Shown: piece by piece, positions 56,184-64,000 of the stretch
Position numbering within the stretch: the stretch's first letter is position 1
How the letters are laid out: every line of letters begins with the position of its first letter
IMG/VR virus record: IMGVR_UViG_3300025853_008930
Location: 16,706-80,705 of that record
DNA: 64,000 nucleotides
DNA from: a virus
Strand: one strand, 5' to 3'
Translations under genes and position numbers: made by a program
The notes under the pieces: model-generated
What the model was told of the DNA's origin: nothing
Databases searched by the model: none
The model's input: only the letters and a program-made list of their open reading frames with translations

Positions 56184-56396
56184 ATGAAGGATGAATTACA
56201 ATATCCAACATTAGCAATACAGTTAGTAAATCCACAGGGCATGCCTTATGATATGCCGGATGATTGGATGGAAACCGTTATTTCTATTGCGGCTATGATT
56301 AATGCCAAGTATAAGATTGGCGTTGATACAGTCTATGGAACAGCATCAAGAGAAGGATTTGAGATATTAAGTGAAGAATGTGGACAGGTGGAATAA
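56184..56396 (+). CDS. Small protein before the E1-like gene
   Basis: 70 residues. One beta strand then a long helix (W-M-E-T-V-I-S-I-A-A-M-I-N). Ends E-E-C-G-Q-V-E. It lacks a C-terminal Gly-Gly, so it is not an obvious ubiquitin-like substrate of the next genes. Overlap with the E1-like frame is minimal. Confidence 0.45.
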   Translation: MKDELQYPTLAIQLVNPQGMPYDMPDDWMETVISIAAMINAKYKIGVDTVYGTASREGFEILSEECGQVE

Positions 56397-56398
56397 AA

Positions 56399-56962
56399 AT
56401 GAAAAGAAAAATATTAGTAATTGGAGCAGGTGGAATAGGAAGTTATCTTATTTCATTTTTGAATAACTTAGACTTGTATGAGATACAAGTGAATGACGAT
56501 GATAAAGTAGAGACAAAGAATCTAACATATCAAAACTTCAATAGTGGCGATGTTGGTTTCCATAAAGTCAATAGAATGAAGAATAAGTTTGGAGATACTG
56601 TAAAGGTAGCAAGCCCCTATCCTATCTTAACACCCAATCAACTTGAAGGATTTGACCTAGTAGTTTGTTGTGTAGATAACTTAGGCACTAGAAGAATGCT
56701 TTACAATTCAAATGTAAAGTGGCTAGACCTGCGTTCTCAAGGTAGAAATGCGGCCTATGTTTCTTATCAAGCAGACCCATCAATGTATGATAGTTTGCTA
56801 GCAGGTAAGGAAGGTTCGTTTAGTTGTCAAGGAGAATCATGGGATGGTTCTCAAGAAGGAATACATTTCATGCACATGGCTATTGCAGGTATGGGCGCAC
56901 AATGGATTCAAAGATGGTTTAATGGTGAAAGTGTAAACTCTTTTGCCGTAGTAAATGTATGA
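56399..56962 (+). CDS. E1-like (ThiF/MoeB family) adenylating protein
   Basis: 187 residues from ATG 56399. Rossmann ATP site I-G-A-G-G-I-G-S (6-13), D-D-D-K-V-E...N-L-T-Y-Q-N (acidic plus Asn/Gln of the adenylation site), V-D-N-L-G-T-R-R, and a short C-terminal part. It is smaller than ThiF/MoeB (about 250 aa), with one Cys near S-F-S-C-Q-G. Predicted to adenylate the C-terminus of a small partner. It lies next to a JAMM gene. Confidence 0.8.
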   Translation: MKRKILVIGAGGIGSYLISFLNNLDLYEIQVNDDDKVETKNLTYQNFNSGDVGFHKVNRMKNKFGDTVKVASPYPILTPNQLEGFDLVVCCVDNLGTRRMLYNSNVKWLDLRSQGRNAAYVSYQADPSMYDSLLAGKEGSFSCQGESWDGSQEGIHFMHMAIAGMGAQWIQRWFNGESVNSFAVVNV

Positions 56963-56971
56963 GGTGATAAA

Positions 56972-57520
56972 ATGGTAGATATAGAAATAGAAAAATTAGA
57001 AGATGCTAGAGTTAGAGCAGAACAACACATACTGAATGTGTGGGCTGAAGAAGGTATGTTAGAGTTAAATGCTATTGGTGTTGATTGGAATAATAAACAT
57101 AAAGTAGATATGACTTCATATAAAGATAAAAGATTCTTTAATGCTATTTGGCATGCTTCCACAGAAATACTACCTGCCTTAGAAGTGCAAGTGGTTATTG
57201 ATGGTAAGAATGATTGTTATGTTACAACTGGTTCATCCGGCTATGTTGAGTTTGGTATGCAACCTCCTGTTGGTATGAGTTTACCGATTAAGTGTTGGAT
57301 TCACACTCACCCATTCGGTGCGGCTTATTTTAGTGGTGTTGATTGGGGAACAGTAAATGTATGGAAGTCATTAATGCACGAAGCCTATGTATTGGGCGGT
57401 GTAGAACACTATGGTTATTGGCATAATTCAAAGCCGGACTTATTAATGATTAGATACTTGGATGAAAATGGATTAGAGACTTTTAGAGGTCAAGTGCAGA
57501 ATAGAGGTGAAGAAGAATGA
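56972..57520 (+). CDS. JAMM (MPN+) metalloprotease-like protein
   Basis: 182 residues. W-I-H-T-H-P-F-G-A-A-Y-F-S-G-V-D fits H-x-H-P-x6-S-x2-D exactly, the zinc and catalytic site of JAMM deubiquitinases. An upstream Glu around E-I-L-P-A-L-E could be the general acid/base. N-terminal helical extension of 50 residues. Follows the E1-like gene by 10 bases. Likely cleaves an isopeptide or peptide bond in a ubiquitin-like system. Confidence 0.75.
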   Translation: MVDIEIEKLEDARVRAEQHILNVWAEEGMLELNAIGVDWNNKHKVDMTSYKDKRFFNAIWHASTEILPALEVQVVIDGKNDCYVTTGSSGYVEFGMQPPVGMSLPIKCWIHTHPFGAAYFSGVDWGTVNVWKSLMHEAYVLGGVEHYGYWHNSKPDLLMIRYLDENGLETFRGQVQNRGEEE

Positions 57521-57729
57521 AAGCAGTAGGAAAATGGGTATTAGTAGAAAAAGTAAATGAAAAGAGTGGGGCAATCATATCTAAAGTAGATAACAAAGGC
57601 GTAGTTGTAGACTGTCGCTGTGATAAAAACTTGAGAGATAAGATTGTCTACTTTAATGAAAGAAAAGATTATGTTAAAGTGAACGACTTTATTGCAGTTC
57701 ACTATGATGATATATTGGCGGTGGAATAA
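57517..57729 (+). CDS. GroES-like co-chaperonin (short)
   Basis: 70 residues. V-L-V-E-K-V...S-G-A-I-I, then K-G-V-V-V-D, D-K-I-V-Y-F-N and D-I-L-A-V-E at the end, the GroES strand pattern (compare ...D-I-L-A-V). Shorter than GroES (about 95), with no standard mobile loop. Overlaps the JAMM stop and abuts the GroEL ATG, so the pair is co-expressed. The lid function is inferred. Confidence 0.7.
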   Translation: MKAVGKWVLVEKVNEKSGAIISKVDNKGVVVDCRCDKNLRDKIVYFNERKDYVKVNDFIAVHYDDILAVE

Positions 57730-59240
57730 TGATAATACATGGCAATGAAGTAAAAGAAAAGTTATTACAAGGAATAGACATAGTAGCGAATACAGTAAAG
57801 CCCACACTTGGGCCACAAGCGAGAACAGTAATATTACAAGGTAATCCTCCGGTAGTAATTAACGACGGAGTTACAATTACTAGGTATATTAGTCACGAAG
57901 ACCCTTATGTTCAAATGGGCATTCAGTTAGTGCAGAATCTAGCAAGTAAAGCACAAGAAGGTAGTGGTGATGGAACTACCACCGCTTGTATTCTTGCTCA
58001 AGCACTATGTCATAATATGTTAGATGCACCGGAAATGAATGTTCATCAGTTTAATAGTTTGATTAATACTTTGAAAGAAAAGACAACCTTTCATTTAGAC
58101 CAAGCATCGGAAGAAGTCGAGGATATAGATATACTTGGAGTAGCAACCATAGCGGCAAACAACGATAACAAACTAGGTATGTTAATTGCTGATGCAATAA
58201 ACAAAGTTGGCCGTGATGGTATTATTACTGTGGAAGAATCTAAAACACACAATACTGATATTGTTGTTAGGGAAGGTTTAGAGATTGATGAAGGCTACAT
58301 GAGTCACCTTATGGCTAATAGCGAGGATGGTAAATGCACATTCAGCAACCCACTAATCTTCTTATCTAATTTAGCGATTAGAAACTTTAGTGAGATACTA
58401 CCTATGATGGAACATGCGGCAAATAACAAACAACCTCTAGTTATATTCTGTAAAGGGATGGATGGTAATGCTATGAATAATGTAGTTATGAATCTATTAC
58501 AGAAGACAATAGAAATTGCTGTAGTTACCGCACCTAACTTTGGTGATGCTCAATTAGATGAGTTAGCCGATATTGCAGGTGTTGTTGGTGGAACTCTTTA
58601 CACAGATGAAAGCAAAGATGACCCTAAAGAATTACATGCACATACTTTCGGAACTTGTGATAGTATTACTATTACTAAAGATAAAACAATTTTTGTGGGG
58701 GGTAACAGACCACTAACAGAAAATAGAATAGCGACACTAAAAGGAACTTATGAAGATAGTCAAGACGAATATGATAAACTTAGACTTAAGAAAAGAATAG
58801 CAAGACTTAGTGGTGGCGTTGCTACCATTAGAGTTGGTGCTTCTTCATCTATTGAAATGAGAGAAAAGAAAGAAAGGTTAGACGATGCTCTTAACGCTAC
58901 AAAGGCCGCACTAGAAGAAGGTATTATTGTTGGTGGTGGATTAACTCTAGCGAGAGCCGCCAAACAAGCAACAAAGACAATGAAGAATGCTAAGTGGTTT
59001 GAGTTAGCCATGCAAGAACCTATCAAAGTATTACAAAGAAATAGTGGTATAAATACACCAACTGTTAATTTTGGTAAAAAGAACATAGGTTTCAATGCAC
59101 TTACAGGTAAGACCCAAGACTTGAAAGCGGCAGGTATTTTCGACCCTGTTAAAGTTACTAAAAATAGTTTCTTAGCGGCTATGTCTATCGCACAACTTTT
59201 CTACTCTACTGATGTAGCGGTTTTGTTACCGGAGGAATAG
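57729..59240 (+). CDS. Group I (GroEL/Hsp60-type) chaperonin
   Basis: 503 residues. P-T-L-G-P near the N-terminus, G-S-G-D-G-T-T-T-A (about 77-85, ATP/Mg binding), R-I-A-R-L-S-G-G-V-A-T-I-R-V-G-A and a late G-G-G motif match GroEL rather than the archaeal thermosome. Slightly short (GroEL about 548). No Gly-Gly-Met tail; ends V-L-L-P-E-E. With the adjacent GroES-like protein it likely folds viral capsid or tail proteins. Group I chaperonins are uncommon in archaea and their viruses. Confidence 0.9.
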   Translation: MIIHGNEVKEKLLQGIDIVANTVKPTLGPQARTVILQGNPPVVINDGVTITRYISHEDPYVQMGIQLVQNLASKAQEGSGDGTTTACILAQALCHNMLDAPEMNVHQFNSLINTLKEKTTFHLDQASEEVEDIDILGVATIAANNDNKLGMLIADAINKVGRDGIITVEESKTHNTDIVVREGLEIDEGYMSHLMANSEDGKCTFSNPLIFLSNLAIRNFSEILPMMEHAANNKQPLVIFCKGMDGNAMNNVVMNLLQKTIEIAVVTAPNFGDAQLDELADIAGVVGGTLYTDESKDDPKELHAHTFGTCDSITITKDKTIFVGGNRPLTENRIATLKGTYEDSQDEYDKLRLKKRIARLSGGVATIRVGASSSIEMREKKERLDDALNATKAALEEGIIVGGGLTLARAAKQATKTMKNAKWFELAMQEPIKVLQRNSGINTPTVNFGKKNIGFNALTGKTQDLKAAGIFDPVKVTKNSFLAAMSIAQLFYSTDVAVLLPEE

Positions 59241-59242
59241 AG

Positions 59243-59335
59243 TTGAAATGTCCGACTTGTTGGAGAAACATGCAAGGATATTACGCTAGAAGATTTGGTA
59301 AGTGTAAATATTGTTTGGAGAGTAGAAAGAAATGA
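59243..59335 (+). CDS. Micro-protein, zinc ribbon
   Basis: 30 residues from TTG 59243 after GGAGGAATAGAG. C-P-T-C...C-K-Y-C gives one zinc site. Stop overlaps the next ATG. Confidence 0.45.
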   Translation: MKCPTCWRNMQGYYARRFGKCKYCLESRKK

Positions 59336-59568
59336 TAACAGCAGATGATTGGAAAGGAGAATATAGAGATATTAAATATGAAATATCGGCAGAAAATAAA
59401 GTTAGTAAACCTTTTTTAAAGGTTCTATTCTATGTTTATGATATAGAAATGGATGAATACTTACCTGCTGATGACGAAGATATTGCTCATCATGGTTATA
59501 GTTATACTCTAAAACAAGCACACCAAGTTGCTAGAAGTCTTATAGATGAAAAGTTAGGTGAATACTAA
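59332..59568 (+). CDS. Small protein, unknown
   Basis: 78 residues, acidic, beta then helix (F-L-K-V-L-F-Y-V-Y-D-I-E). Ends in a helix with A-R-S-L-I-D-E-K. No motif recognised. Confidence 0.5.
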   Translation: MITADDWKGEYRDIKYEISAENKVSKPFLKVLFYVYDIEMDEYLPADDEDIAHHGYSYTLKQAHQVARSLIDEKLGEY

Positions 59569-59966
59569 TGAAGAAAAGAGCAGTAACAGTAACATTACCT
59601 GCGCCACACAAAGCGCAGATTAAATGCCCTATTTGTAAAGGTAACAAATGTGTTGTTTGTAAGATGACAGGCAACTTAGCAATAGATGTTGCACCAAAGA
59701 TACCAATACAAAGAGCGCACATTATCAAATATGTTATGGAGAACATGCAAGATGTTTCTCAAGAACTAACTAGAATGTATGGCTTAGTGCCGGAGATAGG
59801 AACTAAAGAAGTAGTTGTTGTCAATGAGGGTCAGTATGAGATAGTCCAAGTATCATCTTTAGGTGGTGCTTGTTGGGTAGTAAATAGATTAGATGAATTA
59901 GAAACTCCACGATATTTTACTGCTTTGAAAGACTTAAAGAAATTTAAAGAGGGGTGGATGAGTTGA
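59568..59966 (+). CDS. Zinc-binding protein, unknown
   Basis: 132 residues. C-P-I-C-K-G-N-K-C-V-V-C-K near 22-35 resembles a DnaJ-like or rubredoxin-like zinc site, then alpha/beta. Ends K-K-F-K-E-G-W. Unknown. Confidence 0.5.
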   Translation: MKKRAVTVTLPAPHKAQIKCPICKGNKCVVCKMTGNLAIDVAPKIPIQRAHIIKYVMENMQDVSQELTRMYGLVPEIGTKEVVVVNEGQYEIVQVSSLGGACWVVNRLDELETPRYFTALKDLKKFKEGWMS

Positions 59967-60160
59967 GTGATTTAGAAACAAAGGGAACAATAGCCCGTAA
60001 CGCAACTGATGAGATATTAGTGAAGCGTGGAAACTATTGGAACATTGAAGTCTTTGATGTTCGTTGGTATAGTAATGATAAACCAACAAGAAAAGGTATT
60101 CGTATGAATATTGAAGAGGCTAAATTATTATTAAAAATATTGGAGAGAGAATTAGAATGA
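59954..60160 (+). CDS. Small protein, unknown
   Basis: 68 residues from GTG 59954; TTG 59963 overlapping the previous stop is equally possible. Strand-rich (Y-W-N-I-E-V-F-D-V-R-W-Y) with one C-terminal helix. Possibly an RNA/DNA-binding small fold. Confidence 0.5.
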   Translation: MDELSDLETKGTIARNATDEILVKRGNYWNIEVFDVRWYSNDKPTRKGIRMNIEEAKLLLKILERELE

Positions 60161-60423
60161 CGAAAATAATTAGTGATGTGCAAATAAAGAAATTAATGAG
60201 GGCGTATAACCCTAAAAGAGAATGGTCGGAAGGTTGTGTAGAACAACTTAGACAAAACTCTTGGCAGTTAATCAATTTCATGTTAAGTGAGATTGAAACA
60301 AACATGGAAGGAAATAAAAGAGTTCAATCGCAGGATATTGTTAATGCTTACAATTTTATTGCTAATGCAATAATGTTGGCTAAACAACCTGTATTAAGAC
60401 ATTTCATAGGAGAGGAAGAATAA
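60157..60423 (+). CDS. Small helical protein
   Basis: 88 residues. Helical, with Asn/Arg-rich turns (Y-N-P-K-R-E-W). No motif recognised. Translationally coupled on both sides (4-base and 1-base overlaps). Confidence 0.5.
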   Translation: MTKIISDVQIKKLMRAYNPKREWSEGCVEQLRQNSWQLINFMLSEIETNMEGNKRVQSQDIVNAYNFIANAIMLAKQPVLRHFIGEEE

Positions 60424-60779
60424 TGTTCAAGTATGTTAGAATTTGGCAGAATGATAAGAAGTTAGACGAATGGGCTAAGAAGGTTAGAAAAGAAATCAAG
60501 AACGAAAGATTGCTAGAAGCCTTTGAGGTAGATTTTAGTCAAATCAAAAGGACTAATGAATTTACAAGAGCATCCTTTGTTATGTATTGGGAAATACAAA
60601 CTAATAGCCAACTGGCTACACTTGCACCACCTTTGGTTCAAGCCACTTTAGTATCTATGACTAATAGATTAGTAGAGATGGAAAGAATGGATGAAGCGCA
60701 AGTAGTTAATGCTATGATGATTAACTTTACTAGAGTATTAGGAATAATCAATAGTGGTGCTAACGATGAAGAAGAGTGA
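60423..60779 (+). CDS. Helical protein, unknown
   Basis: 118 residues. Helical, with a basic N-terminal third (K-K-V-R-K-E-I-K) and acidic end. Stop overlaps the start of the next gene. Confidence 0.5.
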   Translation: MFKYVRIWQNDKKLDEWAKKVRKEIKNERLLEAFEVDFSQIKRTNEFTRASFVMYWEIQTNSQLATLAPPLVQATLVSMTNRLVEMERMDEAQVVNAMMINFTRVLGIINSGANDEEE

Positions 60780-60990
60780 ATGGATTTACTTAGCAAATGC
60801 TATGTGGGCATACTCGGATAAACATGAAGGTGAAATATCCCGCCTTCTAAAAGAAGTGGTAATTAAAATTAATAAAAATATGGAGATGATTATAGATGAT
60901 AGATTGGAAAATGATGAGCCGGTTGTTAGAATCCACGAAGGGAAAGACACCAACAAAACAAGTAAAATTGATAGCAACAGAACTAGATAA
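60766..60990 (+). CDS. Small helical protein overlapping the ligase gene
   Basis: 74 residues from ATG 60766. Helical (L-L-K-E-V-V-I-K-I-N). Its last third (60896-60990) overlaps the ligase start in another frame, which is unusual; either the ligase starts later (ATG 60911) or both are real. Confidence 0.45.
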   Translation: MKKSEWIYLANAMWAYSDKHEGEISRLLKEVVIKINKNMEMIIDDRLENDEPVVRIHEGKDTNKTSKIDSNRTR

Positions 60991-62428
60991 GTTCGATACA
61001 CATAAGAGCGCAGTAATACAATTACTTGCTAGAGAATATCCTAACAATAACATTGGTTTGGCTAAGGCTAAGTCTTGGCTTGCTAAGATGTTTGATTGTT
61101 TTGATGATGAGATAGAAAGCCTATTCGCTATTGATGATGAATTGGGAGAGGCTATCTATATGTTAGATACAAGTGCAGAAACAGAACGAAACATAAGTAT
61201 AACTTCTGTCTTAAGAGTTTTAGAAACTAATTGTGGTGCTGTAGACGATTCTTCTTATCTCTTAGTTAAAGATGTATTATCAAATATGTCAGCATTAGAA
61301 AGAAGGTGGTTTGTTAGATATTGGATTCGTTCCCCTACTAATGGAATAGACGAAGGAGTAGTTAAGAAAGTATTAGCAAAACATTACGATAAGAAACTAA
61401 GTGAAGTTAAGAAACATGCTAACTTCAATACCTTGTATAATGTTACCATGTATTATGAAATGAAAGAAGACCCTCCGTGTAATTTATCACATGGTTCTTT
61501 TGTAAAACCAATGCTAGCAAAGGAAGTTCTTATGAATAAGTGGCCGGAAAATAAGATAGTAGATTACAAGTATGATGGTAACAGATACCAAATACACAAA
61601 CAAGGAGATAATGTAATTATTTTTAATCGTAAAGGCTCTATCGTTACTCCACAGTTTCAAGATGTCGTAGAGACAGTTAGACAGTATGAAGTAGATTGTA
61701 TTCTTGATGGTGAGATATATCCAATTAAGGATGATGGTTCACCTGCTGAACATAAACTAATGGGAACAAGAGTTCATTCTAAAGACCACGCAGAAGCAAG
61801 AGAGAGGGTTAAAGTCAAGTGGGTTATATTTGATTGCCTTAAAATCGGTAATGAAACTATAATGGACTTATCTTATAGCGATAGATTAGGTAAGTTTTCG
61901 CAACTCCCCGACCAAGCACATAGAATGGAAGAGGGCGGTGATGTTCTAGCATTCTATAATAGAGCGATTAACGATGGTTTTGAGGGCATTATTGTCAAAG
62001 ATACTAATTTACCCTATGAGGCAGGTAAAAGAAGCGCAGGATGGGCTAAATACAAGCCTCCTCGCATTGAATTAGATGTGGCTATTACTACTGCTAAATA
62101 TGGCGAAGGCTCAAGAGCAAATGTGTTTGGAACTTTTGGTATTTCTGTAAAGAGTGATAGTGGTTTCAAATCAGTAGGTTCTATCGGAACGGGCTTTAGT
62201 GATGCTGATTTAGTTTGGCTAACTAATGAACTTAGAAAGAATGTAGAGACTTACAACAATGGCACATACAATTTATTACCGAGAGTTGTCTTAGAAGTAT
62301 CAGCAGACTTAGTTACTCAAGATGCAAAGGGCAACTATGGATTAAGATTCCCACGATGTAAAAGAATACGGCATGATAAGTTTGTTGCTGATATAAATAC
62401 AATAGAAGATGTGGAGAGACTACTATGA
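60896..62428 (+). CDS. ATP-dependent DNA ligase (archaeal/eukaryal type)
   Basis: 510 residues. Helical DNA-binding N-terminal domain (1-195), catalytic Lys225 in D-Y-K-Y-D-G-N-R (motif I), I-L-D-G-E-I (motif III), V-I-F-D-C-L (IIIa), E-G-I-I-V-K-D (IV) and W-A-K-Y-K-P (V), then an OB fold to the end. Close to archaeal/eukaryal ligase size. Works in replication or repair; sits in the early operon. It differs from the degenerate ligase-like domain at 15.5-18.0 kb. Confidence 0.9.
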   Translation: MIDWKMMSRLLESTKGKTPTKQVKLIATELDKFDTHKSAVIQLLAREYPNNNIGLAKAKSWLAKMFDCFDDEIESLFAIDDELGEAIYMLDTSAETERNISITSVLRVLETNCGAVDDSSYLLVKDVLSNMSALERRWFVRYWIRSPTNGIDEGVVKKVLAKHYDKKLSEVKKHANFNTLYNVTMYYEMKEDPPCNLSHGSFVKPMLAKEVLMNKWPENKIVDYKYDGNRYQIHKQGDNVIIFNRKGSIVTPQFQDVVETVRQYEVDCILDGEIYPIKDDGSPAEHKLMGTRVHSKDHAEARERVKVKWVIFDCLKIGNETIMDLSYSDRLGKFSQLPDQAHRMEEGGDVLAFYNRAINDGFEGIIVKDTNLPYEAGKRSAGWAKYKPPRIELDVAITTAKYGEGSRANVFGTFGISVKSDSGFKSVGSIGTGFSDADLVWLTNELRKNVETYNNGTYNLLPRVVLEVSADLVTQDAKGNYGLRFPRCKRIRHDKFVADINTIEDVERLL

Positions 62429-62802
62429 ACAGGCCTAAAGAAGTAAAAAGACTAGTTGCTAAATATGGAATAGCATCTATATTCACCTTTGCCACATATT
62501 CCGATATTGGTGAAGAAGAGTTGTTTATTTTAACTAAGGGATTGTTTGTGGCTCTAAGAGTAAACTCGGATGTAGAACTAGTGAAAGACTTTGAAAAGAA
62601 CATGGTTATTATAGAAAGTGAAGAACCGGAGGATGTTGCTAGAATATTCAATAGAGAAGAAAATATTAACTTGAATATAGTATTAGGTGGCTCTTTTAAG
62701 AAACATGAAGATTTTATTAGATATTTACTACACGAAGGACTAGAATACATGAAAGTAGATAGCGAATATGTTGGATTTTGTGAGGTAGAATCCGATGTTT
62801 AG
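62425..62802 (+). CDS. Unknown protein after ligase
   Basis: 125 residues, alpha/beta, acidic C-terminus. Contains F-T-F-A-T-Y-S-D-I-G and L-N-I-V-L-G-G-S-F. No motif recognised. Overlaps the ligase stop by four bases. Confidence 0.5.
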   Translation: MNRPKEVKRLVAKYGIASIFTFATYSDIGEEELFILTKGLFVALRVNSDVELVKDFEKNMVIIESEEPEDVARIFNREENINLNIVLGGSFKKHEDFIRYLLHEGLEYMKVDSEYVGFCEVESDV

Positions 62803-63193
62803 TAGAGATAACTTGACAGGAATATTCTTATCTATTGCTAATACAGAAATAATAGTAGAAAGAAACAACTCTCTACAGATAGGATATAGAGTTAAACTAA
62901 AAATAAGTATTAGAGGAACAGAAAAGTTCCTAAATGCTTTACAAAGAAGCCTCCTTCAGCACGAAATAAGTAGTAAATTATTTCTTGAAGAGAGCAAAAA
63001 AAGACCTAGACCTATATTGAAAATAGGCGGTATCAAGAACATAGTGTATATTTTACAGAACTTCTGTAAATCCCTACCCGATGCAAAAGGAGAAATGGAT
63101 TCCTTTAGAAAAGCAACTAGAATAGTTGCAGAAGGCAGACATTTACAACTAGAAGGATTAGAAGAATTATTTAAATTAAAGGAGTTGATGTAG
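62795..63193 (+). CDS. Probable degenerate LAGLIDADG-type protein
   Basis: 132 residues. After an N-terminal L-T-G-I-F-L-S-I-A-N-T-E, where the catalytic LAGLIDADG helix would sit, come strands (Y-R-V-K-L-K-I-S-I), a helix, G-G-I-K-N-I-V-Y-I-L and P-D-A-K, the usual order of a LAGLIDADG half domain. The acidic residue is in a shifted context, so the enzyme may be inactive. Stop is just before the AAA+ gene. Confidence 0.5.
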   Translation: MFSRDNLTGIFLSIANTEIIVERNNSLQIGYRVKLKISIRGTEKFLNALQRSLLQHEISSKLFLEESKKRPRPILKIGGIKNIVYILQNFCKSLPDAKGEMDSFRKATRIVAEGRHLQLEGLEELFKLKELM

Positions 63194-64000
63194 TGGGATT
63201 AACCACAATGAATAAAAATAGACCAATAATAATTACAGGAAAGACAGGAACAGGAAAGACGACTAAAGCAAAAGAGATGCTTCCAGATGCTACGATGTTA
63301 TTTGCGAATGAAATTGAAATAGACGCAAATTCACTTAATGTTGAAAATGGACTTATTATAGAAGATATACATTACAATGCACAGAAAGATGCTATATTGA
63401 ATATAATTAGACGGTATAGAGGAGAGTTGATTATGACTTCCCTCAATGAAAAGAACATTCCAAAAGAAATCAAGGCTTTGTGTAAAATAAAAAGAGCAGG
63501 TTCAACCAAGCACTTATATGATTCAATACTAAATATTGCTCCAAGAAGTGAAGAACCATTCTCATTGCAGAAAGATACTTTTAGTCTTGTAAGTTATTTC
63601 TTGAAGGAAACTGATAGAGACTTAGTTTGTAAAGTATTGAAGGTGAACAAGCCTTCCGATACTCAACTTATGAATTGGCTGTGTGTAAACTCAAACCCCA
63701 ATAAGTTATTATTTATTGATGGTAGAGTTAGAAGAAGATGGTCGCAGGACTACTTCTATGAAATGCTTGCTTATGTCTATGATGGTAGATTCTATGGAAG
63801 AATGAATATGCCGATTAGGAAGCAGTATTCTAAAGTTCCTTCGTTGTTAAGGCGACTAGGAATAAAGAATGCTGATAAGAGAATTTTCAAACAATTAACT
63901 AAGGATGAAGAGTTTGTGAAGTTTGCCAAAAGCAAACTAAATAATAGTGAGTGCCGCCTTTTAGGTTTAGGTGAGAAGCGGGTTCGTAAATCGAAACCCG
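63193..64000 (+). CDS. AAA+ ATPase, clamp-loader-like (runs off right edge)
   Basis: Open to the window end (269 codons visible), from GTG 63193 or ATG 63208. P-loop T-G-K-T-G-T-G-K-T (around 16-24) and Walker B I-I-E-D-I-H (about 62-67), a sensor-1-like M-T-S-L-N, and C-terminal helices with Y-D-G-R-F-Y-G. Walker B with D-I-H is unusual. Resembles clamp loader small subunits or a DnaC-type loader; position after ligase supports replication. Confidence 0.6.
   Translation, partial: MGLTTMNKNRPIIITGKTGTGKTTKAKEMLPDATMLFANEIEIDANSLNVENGLIIEDIHYNAQKDAILNIIRRYRGELIMTSLNEKNIPKEIKALCKIKRAGSTKHLYDSILNIAPRSEEPFSLQKDTFSLVSYFLKETDRDLVCKVLKVNKPSDTQLMNWLCVNSNPNKLLFIDGRVRRRWSQDYFYEMLAYVYDGRFYGRMNMPIRKQYSKVPSLLRRLGIKNADKRIFKQLTKDEEFVKFAKSKLNNSECRLLGLGEKRVRKSKP

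Noticed and set aside
56184-56396. Ubiquitin-like substrate for the E1-JAMM pair
   Set aside because: Mostly one helix, no beta-grasp pattern and no C-terminal Gly-Gly.

Overview
The window looks like a large piece of a tailed double-stranded DNA virus infecting an archaeon. The left arm (about 1-41.6 kb, all minus strand) encodes head and tail morphogenesis: TerL, portal, HK97-type prohead protease with scaffold, major capsid protein, connectors, tail tube, tail assembly chaperone with a -1 frameshift site, and the start of the tape measure protein, in canonical order. The right arm (41.7-64 kb, all plus strand) encodes a TFIIB-family initiation factor, an archaeal-type ATP-dependent DNA ligase, a UvrD-like helicase, an AAA+ protein resembling a clamp loader, and a GroES/GroEL pair. 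Genes are AT-rich, tightly packed and usually preceded by GGTGA/GAGGTG, which matches the 3' end of archaeal 16S rRNA. The combination recalls the marine magroviruses of Group II Euryarchaeota, but that assignment comes from memory of the family and not from a search.

Left arm in order of transcription (right to left). 41.6-35.4 kb holds small proteins, most starting with a shared peptide of the form M-x-W-x-[DN]-[IV]-[IL]-K, plus a zinc-finger protein that may be TerS. 35.4-29.8 kb holds two giant charged proteins and a 260-aa unknown. TerL follows, then a LAGLIDADG protein, then a cluster of small basic, zinc-binding tagged proteins (27-24.6 kb). The portal, a 1125-aa charged protein and an 849-aa protein with a DNA-ligase-like domain come next, then protease-scaffold, capsid and decoration-like proteins, membrane proteins, a tagged minimal nucleotidyltransferase, a membrane-anchored small GTPase, and neck and tail genes.

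Right arm. 41.7-47.1 kb is an array of nine small modules. Each begins with a common promoter element (AACCATATGGTTCACTTTnnGAAC plus a TATA-like stretch) and ends with a terminator and an inverted repeat whose two arms co-vary from module to module. Two modules carry paralogous genes whose 5' hairpin and 3' flank are perfectly complementary and co-vary. A 0.5 kb AT-rich gap (possible origin) and a third paralog follow, then one long operon from the helicase at 48.4 kb to the AAA+ protein that runs off the right end.

The most novel-looking observations are: (i) the W-x-[DN]-I peptide shared by more than 20 unrelated N-termini and by the C-terminus of the protease-scaffold, which suggests a capsid-targeting tag for virion cargo; (ii) the cassette array with covarying stem boundaries; (iii) the 5'-3' complementary RNA elements around a paralogous family; (iv) a complete small GTPase; and (v) an E1-like/JAMM pair next to a chaperonin operon.
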